A stretch of DNA of 6,356 nt from Syntrophorhabdaceae bacterium PtaU1.Bin034. Its GTDB lineage: Bacteria; Desulfobacterota_G; Syntrophorhabdia; Syntrophorhabdales; WCHB1-27. The notes under the pieces are model-generated. The model made no database searches. It worked only from the letters and a program-made list of their open reading frames with translations, and was not told where the DNA came from. Shown here piece by piece: positions 1 through 5,162 of the stretch. Both the position numbers and the translations under genes were made by a program. How positions within the stretch are numbered: the first letter of the stretch is position 1; each line of letters opens with the position of its first letter. The DNA lies in assembly GCA_002067405.1 (NCBI GenBank), contig MVRP01000224.1:1-6356 (forward strand). Reading direction: 5' to 3'.

Positions 1-1
1 T

Positions 2-28
2 TGCGCAAGGACGGGTGACATGAATTGA
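2..28 (+). CDS. Possible 3' end of an upstream gene (partial)
   Basis: Only the last few codons could be present. All three forward frames close here, at 16-18, 21-23 and 26-28. The frame ending at TGA 26-28 is slightly preferred, because its stop would form a TTGA overlap with the portal start at 25. That is the same 4-nt style as the ATGA junctions at 1794 and 6192. In HK97-type head modules the gene before portal is usually the large terminase subunit, but nothing in these eight codons identifies it. The frame choice is inference. Confidence 0.25.
   Translation, partial: CARTGDMN
7..15 (+). promoter_or_regulatory. Ribosome binding site supporting a TTG start for portal
   Basis: AAGGACGGG is the only purine-rich Shine-Dalgarno-like stretch before the portal gene. 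It supports initiation at TTG 25. The next in-frame ATG, at 70, is preceded by AT-rich sequence with no such site. An out-of-frame ATG at 20 sits at better spacing from this site but opens only a two-codon ORF (Met-Asn-stop), whose TGA overlaps the TTG. Confidence 0.5.
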
Positions 29-1797
29 GTATCAGGACATGGATAGGCAAAAACCTCAATAATTTTCGCATGGCCTTTGGGCAAACCGGGGCCATAGCCG
101 ATTCATGGTATCAGCCGGGCGGTTTCTTCTACGGCGGTCTCGGTCCTCGGACAAAATCAGGTACATCAATCTCCGAATACAACGCAATGCAACTCGCCGT
201 CGTCTGGTGCTGCATCAAGATACTGTCAGAAGATTCCGCAAGCCTTCCCCTGCACCTGTACCGTCGTCTTCCGACCGGCGGCAAGATAAAAGCCGTGGAT
301 CATCCCCTTTACCGCCTCCTGCATGATTCCCCCAACCCTGAGATGACCGCCTTCACGTTCCGGGAAGCGTTGAAGGCACATATCCTTGCCTGGGGCAACG
401 GGTACGCTGAAAAGGTATATGGCCGGGGTAAGGTGGGGCGCAGCGTCATCGAACAGCTATGGCCCATCACCCCGAACCGCGTCACCGTCAAGCGTAACAA
501 GGGCGAAAAGAAAGACATTCCCCCGCGTGAAATCTATTATCACGTGAGCATGGGCGGGACCGGTCTACCCGACGTTGATTTGACCCGCCGTCAAGTCCTG
601 CACATCCCCGGCCTCAGTTATAACGGCCTCGTCGGGTACTCGGTTATCGCGGCCCACCGTGAAGCCATAGGCATGGGGAAATCCCTCGAGGAATACGGAG
701 AACTGTACTTCGGTAACGGAATCCACCCGTCAATTGTCGTGTCGATGCAAGGATCCCTGAAAGACAAGGCGGCCTTCCGGGAAGCTATGACCGAGACATA
801 TGCGGGCCTCGGTAAATCTCACCGGGTGATGCTTCTTGAAGAGGCCATGAAGGTTGAAAAACTCGGCATTCCGAACGATGAAGCCCAATTCCTCGAAACC
901 CGCAAGTATACCAACATCGACATAGGTACTCGTATCTTCCGCCTTCCTCCGCAAATGTACGGGGAGTATGACAAGGCTTCGACATATGCCAGCGCGGAGC
1001 AGTTCAGCCTCGATTACGTGGTCAAGACTCTGCGCCCATGGCTCGTTCGTCTCGAGCAGTCCTTCAATATGTCCCTCCTGTCGCCCGACGAGCAGAAGGA
1101 GTATTTCTACGAGCACCTCATAGACGGCCTCATGCGCGGTGATGCTCAGGCCCGGGCGGAATATTACACGAAGATGTTCGCGATCGGCGGGATCACAGTC
1201 AACGAGATCAATGAACTGGAAAACAGAAACCCGATAGGCCCCGATGGTGACAAACGTTTCGTGCCGTTGAACATGGTCCCCCTGGAAGATGCCGGCAAGG
1301 ACCTTGAAGAACCGGCCCCGAAGGAACAGAAAAGCCGCTCCATCTACCGCAAGCGCCTTGAAAACGCCTATCGCCGTATCTTCACTGATGCATCCGAAAG
1401 GGTTGTCAGGAAGGAAGTCAAACGCATTCGTTTCCTCGCAGAGAAACACGCCAACAACGGCATTGCGGCCGCTTTCACCGAATTCTATCGGGAAATGCCC
1501 GAATACATCCAAAAACAGATAATTCCGGCCTGTTTGAGCTATTCTGAGGCCTTTTTAGGCATGGAAGAGGAACTAAACGGGCGAGAAATGCCTGATTTCA
1601 GGGCAAAACTGGACGTTTTTGTACGTGATTTTGTCTCAAAATACGCCTCGGAACTGGCTGAAAGGAACCTCGGGGAAGTCCAGAGCAGCGCGGACATCAA
1701 CAAGACACTGGCCGATTGGGAAGAACACCGGGCCTATTCGCTGGCGGAGGAGCAGATAAATGACCTGTCGGAGGCCATAAAAGGAGCAATTTCATGA
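25..1797 (+). CDS. HK97-family phage portal protein with C-terminal extension
   Basis: The portal forms the dodecameric ring at one capsid vertex through which DNA is packaged and to which the tail connects. Family-typical segments run in order: AVVWCCIKILSEDSASLPLH (residues 58-77), FREALKAHILAWGNGYAEK (112-130), VLHIPGLSYNGLVGYSVI (191-208), FGNGIHPSIVV (229-239), LETRKYTNIDIGTRIFRLPP (290-309, clip/stem region) and AIGGITVNEINELENRNPIG (386-405). The canonical portal ends near residue 420. At 590 residues the protein is longer than the usual 380-450. The extra 170 residues are charged and probably helical, and end in LADWEEHRAYSLAEEQ (562-577). TTG at 25 is chosen as start because a purine-rich site precedes it and none precedes ATG 70. 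The stop overlaps the next small ORF by ATGA. The family call is secure; the role of the extension is unknown. Confidence 0.95.
   Translation: MSIRTWIGKNLNNFRMAFGQTGAIADSWYQPGGFFYGGLGPRTKSGTSISEYNAMQLAVVWCCIKILSEDSASLPLHLYRRLPTGGKIKAVDHPLYRLLHDSPNPEMTAFTFREALKAHILAWGNGYAEKVYGRGKVGRSVIEQLWPITPNRVTVKRNKGEKKDIPPREIYYHVSMGGTGLPDVDLTRRQVLHIPGLSYNGLVGYSVIAAHREAIGMGKSLEEYGELYFGNGIHPSIVVSMQGSLKDKAAFREAMTETYAGLGKSHRVMLLEEAMKVEKLGIPNDEAQFLETRKYTNIDIGTRIFRLPPQMYGEYDKASTYASAEQFSLDYVVKTLRPWLVRLEQSFNMSLLSPDEQKEYFYEHLIDGLMRGDAQARAEYYTKMFAIGGITVNEINELENRNPIGPDGDKRFVPLNMVPLEDAGKDLEEPAPKEQKSRSIYRKRLENAYRRIFTDASERVVRKEVKRIRFLAEKHANNGIAAAFTEFYREMPEYIQKQIIPACLSYSEAFLGMEEELNGREMPDFRAKLDVFVRDFVSKYASELAERNLGEVQSSADINKTLADWEEHRAYSLAEEQINDLSEAIKGAIS
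1781..1786 (+). promoter_or_regulatory. Strong ribosome binding site for the 31-residue ORF
   Basis: AAGGAG lies 7 nt before ATG 1794, inside the last portal codons. It is as good as the sites of the major genes here and is too far (about 80 nt) from the protease start to serve it. This is the main support for translation of the small ORF. Confidence 0.65.
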
Positions 1798-1889
1798 AAA
1801 AACAGTACGAAACCGCCGTCAAGCCCAAGCATGAGACGCGGCAGGGTAAGGAAAAGGTGAAAGACGATGGCAGAAAAACGAGTAAGTAG
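1794..1889 (+). CDS. Small lysine-rich protein between portal and protease
   Basis: This ORF encodes 31 residues, beginning MKKQYETAVKPKHE and ending KDDGRKTSK, then TAG. It has 9 Lys, 2 Arg and 1 His against 3 Glu and 2 Asp, and no hydrophobic segment, so it is soluble, basic and probably unstructured. A strong AAGGAG site stands 7 nt upstream. Its ATG overlaps the portal stop (ATGA), and its tail overlaps the protease start by 23 nt in another frame. It therefore fills the only space between portal and protease and could couple their translation. I do not recognise a family. It could be a real small protein, for instance a nucleic-acid or scaffold-binding peptide, or only a translated leader whose passage opens the protease start. 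Translation is likely; function is unknown. Confidence 0.55.
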   Translation: MKKQYETAVKPKHETRQGKEKVKDDGRKTSK

Positions 1890-2517
1890 ATTTGAACGTC
1901 GCAATTTCCCGGTTACTGAACTCAGGGCAATAACCGACGACAAGGGCCTTCGCCATATTACCGGTTATGCTGCCGTGTTCAACTCCCTGTCGGATGATCT
2001 CGGATGGTTCAGGGAAAAGATCGACCCCGGCGCCTTTTCTGAGACGATAAAGACAGACGACATTCGGGCGCTCTGGAACCACGACTCAAATTATCCCCTG
2101 GGTCGCAATAAGAGCGGCACCCTCTCCCTCAGTGAAGATGCCCATGGCCTCAAAATTGATGTTCAGCCTCCCGATACGCAGTGGGCCCGGGATCTAATGA
2201 CCAGCATCGATCGTGGCGACGTAGACCAGATGTCTTTCGGATTTGAAACACTGTCCGACAGGTGGGAAACGGTAGACAAACAGGAGATACGAACGCTGAT
2301 AAAGGTCCGGCTTTTTGATGTTTCCCCCGTGACCTTTCCCGCATATCCCGATACGGAAGTAGGGCTGAGAAGCCTTGAAGAATATAGAAAGACCGCCGGT
2401 CCCTCGACCGACGAAGCAGAGAGGACAGCCAATCCCTTGATCGGCCTCGGCCTCCTGAAAGAAGAGGATTCACTGTACCGCAAAATCAAAGGAATCAAGG
2501 AGGCAGATCATGAATAA
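1867..2517 (+). CDS. HK97-family prohead protease
   Basis: This is a serine protease of the HK97 prohead (U35/S78, herpesvirus-assemblin-like) family. It enters the procapsid, removes the N-terminal assembly domain of the capsid protein and then digests itself. The 216 residues show the expected order: an N-terminal strand with ITGYAAVFNSLSDDLG (31-46), REKIDPGAFSETI (49-61), the His motif ALWNHDSNYPLGR (68-80, catalytic His72), the Ser motif DVDQMSFGFE (118-127, catalytic Ser123), then LFDVSPVTFPAYPDTEV (149-165), which packs beside the active site. The charged tail after about 170 is probably the self-cleaved part. ATG 1867 is preceded by AAGGTG at 1854-1859 with 7-nt spacing. The gene overlaps the small ORF before it and overlaps the capsid gene by 8 nt. 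Length and motifs look intact. Assigning His72 and Ser123 rests on family knowledge. Confidence 0.95.
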   Translation: MAEKRVSRFERRNFPVTELRAITDDKGLRHITGYAAVFNSLSDDLGWFREKIDPGAFSETIKTDDIRALWNHDSNYPLGRNKSGTLSLSEDAHGLKIDVQPPDTQWARDLMTSIDRGDVDQMSFGFETLSDRWETVDKQEIRTLIKVRLFDVSPVTFPAYPDTEVGLRSLEEYRKTAGPSTDEAERTANPLIGLGLLKEEDSLYRKIKGIKEADHE

Positions 2518-3901
2518 GTTCCAGCTTCGCATGAAAGCGGCCTTTGACAAGATGGAGGCCATACGCAAGAAAGCAGAGGCAGAAGGCCGCGCCCTTACCG
2601 AGGAAGAGATACAGGAGCGGGCAAACCTGAAGGCCGAGATCGAGCAGACCGAACGCGAAATGCAGTCCTTCGAGGCTGAGGAAGAGCTCCGCTCTCGTCT
2701 TTTCGGCGAAGGTACCGGCGAGAGCAGATCGCAGACGGCGGGAAATCCCGAAGGCGGCAGCAGGATCACCGTTGAGGACCAGCCCATATATCGCGGGTCA
2801 CCGGCAAGCGCACTCGGTCAGCAGCTTCTCGACATCCGCACAATGTCCAGACCGGACATATTCGGTGGCAACGAGGTAAGGGATGCCCGATCCCGTCTTG
2901 AGCAGGTCGAAAAGCGGAACCAGGCGAAAGAGGAAGAGCGGGCGAAGAAGGAAGGTCGGGCGGCCGCAACGGGCGGCTTCACCGTCGGCGTTCCGACCGA
3001 TGGCGGTTTCTTCCTGCAGGGTGAAACCTCTGTGGACCTCATGACCAACGGTTTCAACAACTCCGAAATCCTTCCCAGAACCGCATCCAGGACTCTGGGC
3101 GCCGGTTCTCAGTTCGTTGAGATATACGGGATCGATGAGACATCGCGCAAGACCGGTTCACGCGGCGGAGGCATCAGGGTTTACACCAACAAGGAACTCG
3201 GCGAATTCACTGCGAGCAAGACCAAGTTTTCCAAAATCCGCATCGAGCCGACGAAGCTCACCGGCCTTTACAACGCATCCGGCGAGATGATGCGCAATGT
3301 GACCTTTCTCGGTCAGGAAATGCGCCAGCTTTTCGGCGAGGAATTCGCGTTCAAGTGCCAGGACCTTTGCTATCGCGGTTCGGGTGTGGGCGAGGCCATG
3401 GGCATTATGGCGGCCGGCTGTCGCGTAGAAGTAGCGAAAGAGACCGGCCAGAAAGCCGCGACCATTCTCACCGCGAACCTTTCCAAAATGTGGGCGAGAT
3501 TCGTCGGCAGAAACCCTGTCTGGTTCATTAACCGCGATTGCGGTCCCGAACTGGATCAGCTTTCGATCACGGCCGGTACTGGTGCACTGGAACCCCGCTT
3601 CGTCACGTACGACGCTCAGGGCATCATGAGAATAAAGGGCGCTCCGGTCATCCCCATTGAGCAGTGTGAGACCGTCGGAACCGCCGGCGACATTCTTCTT
3701 GCCGACTGGAGTCAGTACGTCACGGCCAACAAGGGCGACATCAACGAGGCCATGTCCATTCACGTCAATTTCCTCTACGATCAGGAAACATACCGGTTCA
3801 TCTACTACTTCGACGGACAGCCCCGCTGGTCTTCGGCCATTACGCCTTTCAAGGGTAGCAACACCGTGAGCCCGTTCGTCACACTCGCGACGAGATCATA
3901 A
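2510..3901 (+). CDS. HK97-fold major capsid protein
   Basis: This is the shell-forming subunit of the head. Residues 1-65 are a charged, coiled-coil-like helix (MEAIRKKAEAEGRALTEEE at 15-33) resembling the delta/scaffold domain. Residues 66-122 are a Gly/Ser/Pro-containing linker, and 123-150 form a second very charged helix (EQVEKRNQAKEEERAKKEGR). The mature fold probably begins near AAATGGFTVGVPTDGGFFL (151-169). The E-loop region follows at about 207-240, and the P and A domains contain KGAPVIPIEQC (376-386) and FLYDQETYRFIYYFDGQPRW (421-440). The 463 residues exceed HK97 gp5 (385). The excess lies in the N-terminal region, which the protease encoded just upstream should remove. ATG 2510 follows AAGGAGG at 2497-2503. 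The predicted cleavage point near 150 is inference. Lys-Asn crosslinking as in HK97 cannot be judged without alignment. Confidence 0.95.
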   Translation: MNKFQLRMKAAFDKMEAIRKKAEAEGRALTEEEIQERANLKAEIEQTEREMQSFEAEEELRSRLFGEGTGESRSQTAGNPEGGSRITVEDQPIYRGSPASALGQQLLDIRTMSRPDIFGGNEVRDARSRLEQVEKRNQAKEEERAKKEGRAAATGGFTVGVPTDGGFFLQGETSVDLMTNGFNNSEILPRTASRTLGAGSQFVEIYGIDETSRKTGSRGGGIRVYTNKELGEFTASKTKFSKIRIEPTKLTGLYNASGEMMRNVTFLGQEMRQLFGEEFAFKCQDLCYRGSGVGEAMGIMAAGCRVEVAKETGQKAATILTANLSKMWARFVGRNPVWFINRDCGPELDQLSITAGTGALEPRFVTYDAQGIMRIKGAPVIPIEQCETVGTAGDILLADWSQYVTANKGDINEAMSIHVNFLYDQETYRFIYYFDGQPRWSSAITPFKGSNTVSPFVTLATRS

Positions 3902-3916
3902 AAAGGAGGTTTTGTC

Positions 3917-4579
3917 ATGCAGAAGATAAATAACCAGCACGTTGTAGTGCCTCTCCTGTGGCCCGACAGCCAGGACGGAGCACTTGTCGCCGATATTCTC
4001 AGCCTGAAAAACTATCGGCAGGCTGACATCTACATCATGATTGGCGCGACCATCGGCAAGGCCGGAGCCGTCACCCTGCAGAAGGGCACCAGTGTTTCGA
4101 GCGCGGCTACAGCCATGTCCTTCACCAAGTATTTCTCCACCGGTTTTGTCCTCGACTACGATGGCGCCTCGGTCGACACTCCGGCAGAGGCGGGTGAGAC
4201 CGTCACCGGCGCCGGCGGCGGCGTGGGTTACATCTACAAGGACCTGGGAGGCAGGCTCATCTGTTACGCCTTCAACGGGACGACCTTTGTCGACAACGAG
4301 GTCCTGACCTTCTCCGGCGGCAAGACGGCCGTGGCCAATGGCATCCAGAAGAACGAGGACATCATGGTCCCCCGGACGGCGGCGAGCAACACGTTCGATA
4401 TCGCCGCGGTCGGCAGCCAGATGTATTGCATCCCTGTTACCGCCGATATGCTCGGCGACGGGTACGATTGCCTCGAGCTCAACGTGGCCGATCTGGACAC
4501 GACGGAATTGGCTGCCTGGGCGGTCCTCAGCGATCCGCGATACATGGCGGAGATCCCGGAAACGGCAATCTACGATTAA
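3917..4579 (+). CDS. Putative capsid-associated (decoration-like) beta-rich protein
   Basis: This 220-residue protein starts 15 nt after the capsid gene and follows an AAGGAGG site (3903-3909). It has no signal peptide or membrane segment. Its pattern resembles small beta-sandwich proteins often encoded right after the major capsid gene of HK97-like phages. The N-terminal strand has SLKNYRQADIYIMIGATIGK (29-48), then AVTLQKGTSVSSAATAMSF (51-69). The C-terminal part has MYCIPVTADMLGDGYDCLEL (169-188) and DLDTTELAAWAVLSDPRYM (192-210). Between them, residues about 78-146 are Gly-rich (VTGAGGGVGYIYKDLGGR at 96-113, then LTFSGGKTAVANG at 130-142) and look like an inserted small beta module. Position and pattern suggest a capsid decoration or cement protein, but no diagnostic motif proves this. 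The gene itself is secure; the role is a moderate inference. Confidence 0.85.
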   Translation: MQKINNQHVVVPLLWPDSQDGALVADILSLKNYRQADIYIMIGATIGKAGAVTLQKGTSVSSAATAMSFTKYFSTGFVLDYDGASVDTPAEAGETVTGAGGGVGYIYKDLGGRLICYAFNGTTFVDNEVLTFSGGKTAVANGIQKNEDIMVPRTAASNTFDIAAVGSQMYCIPVTADMLGDGYDCLELNVADLDTTELAAWAVLSDPRYMAEIPETAIYD

Positions 4580-4584
4580 GGAGG
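4578..4584 (+). promoter_or_regulatory. Ribosome binding site fixing the start at 4590
   Basis: AAGGAGG begins within the TAA stop of the preceding gene (4577-4579) and lies 5 nt before ATG 4590. The reading frame is open upstream to 4338, but this site plus the signal peptide beginning at 4590 shows that 4590 is the true start. Confidence 0.85.
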
Positions 4585-4589
4585 GCATC

Positions 4590-5162
4590 ATGAAAAAGCG
4601 CTTCCTGACGGCCGTCCTGATCATCGGGATCCTCTTCGTGGCGACGACGCTATGGGCGGCTGAACTCAACAATGTCACTGGCAAGGGCGTTGACGGAAAC
4701 CTGGTCTTTTACGATGCTTCCGGGAACGAGATCAATACCTGGGATGCTACCAACAGGAAGCTGTCAATTCCTTCCGGCTCGACTCTCGAAGTATCCTCGG
4801 GCGGCACTCTTACCGCGAGCGGTACCACCACGATCACCGGCGGCACCCTCGTTAGGCCCACGATATCGGGCATGTTTCTGTCGATAAGCAGCAAAGTCCT
4901 TTCCCTGGCGGATTGGTACCTCTCCGCCGCGGACAAGCTGATCACCTTCTGGACCCTGAGCTCCGGGAGCAATGGCACGAACTATATGATCGCCTGCTCC
5001 GACACCGAGGGGAGGCTGCGTGTCATTCGCAACGACACGAACGGCTCCGTCGTCATCAAAGAGGCGGGGCAGACCGGCGTTACCATCGCCAAGGGCAAAA
5101 CCGCTGTGGTCATCCACAACGGCACCGATTATGTGAGGGTCTCGGGTGATGCGACTCACTAA
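4590..5162 (+). CDS. Small exported beta-rich phage protein with Sec signal peptide
   Basis: This protein has 190 residues. Residues 1-23 form a typical Sec signal: MKKR, a hydrophobic core (FLTAVLIIGILFVATTLW at 5-22), then Ala-Ala, with likely cleavage after Ala23. No lipobox Cys is present. The rest resembles virion fibre or spike proteins. The segment at 36-52 (GNLVFYDASGNEINTWD) is followed by RKLSIPSGSTLEVSSGGTLT (56-75) and a Thr/Gly-rich stretch to 86, as in the entry strands of beta-helical tail proteins. The C-terminal part (111-190) alternates short strands and turns, with VVIKEAGQTGVTIAKGKTAV (154-173) and HNGTDYVRVSG (176-186), like a small knob domain. It begins 10 nt after the decoration-like gene and its end overlaps the membrane-protein gene. 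Export is odd for a capsid-operon product. It could be a periplasmic or surface protein, or be anchored by an uncleaved signal. No family is recognised with certainty. Confidence 0.85.
   Translation: MKKRFLTAVLIIGILFVATTLWAAELNNVTGKGVDGNLVFYDASGNEINTWDATNRKLSIPSGSTLEVSSGGTLTASGTTTITGGTLVRPTISGMFLSISSKVLSLADWYLSAADKLITFWTLSSGSNGTNYMIACSDTEGRLRVIRNDTNGSVVIKEAGQTGVTIAKGKTAVVIHNGTDYVRVSGDATH
5135..5139 (+). promoter_or_regulatory. Weak ribosome binding site for the membrane-protein gene
   Basis: GAGGG lies inside the end of the preceding gene, 6 nt before GTG 5146 and 9 nt before ATG 5149. It is weaker than the AAGGAGG sites of the capsid genes. That fits lower expression or translational coupling for a multi-pass membrane protein. 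Confidence 0.45.

Noticed and set aside
730..1512. Long minus-strand open frame (260 codons) opposite the portal gene
   Set aside because: It lies wholly antisense to a clear portal gene, shows no recognisable motif and is the expected shadow of GC-rich coding sequence.
4198..4230. GC-rich near-palindromic stretch around CCGGCGCCGG
   Set aside because: It encodes a Gly-rich loop (GAGGG) of the decoration-like protein. Codon bias explains it, and there is no terminator tail.
4338..4589. Upstream extension of the 4590-5162 reading frame
   Set aside because: The extra 84 codons overlap the preceding gene and are Arg/Ser-rich. The ribosome binding site at 4578 and the signal peptide beginning at 4590 place the start there.
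3896..4684. Minus-strand open frame (262 codons) opposite the decoration-like gene
   Set aside because: It is antisense to a gene with a strong ribosome binding site and good context. Its Arg/Asp/His/Gly-rich composition is typical of shadow frames.
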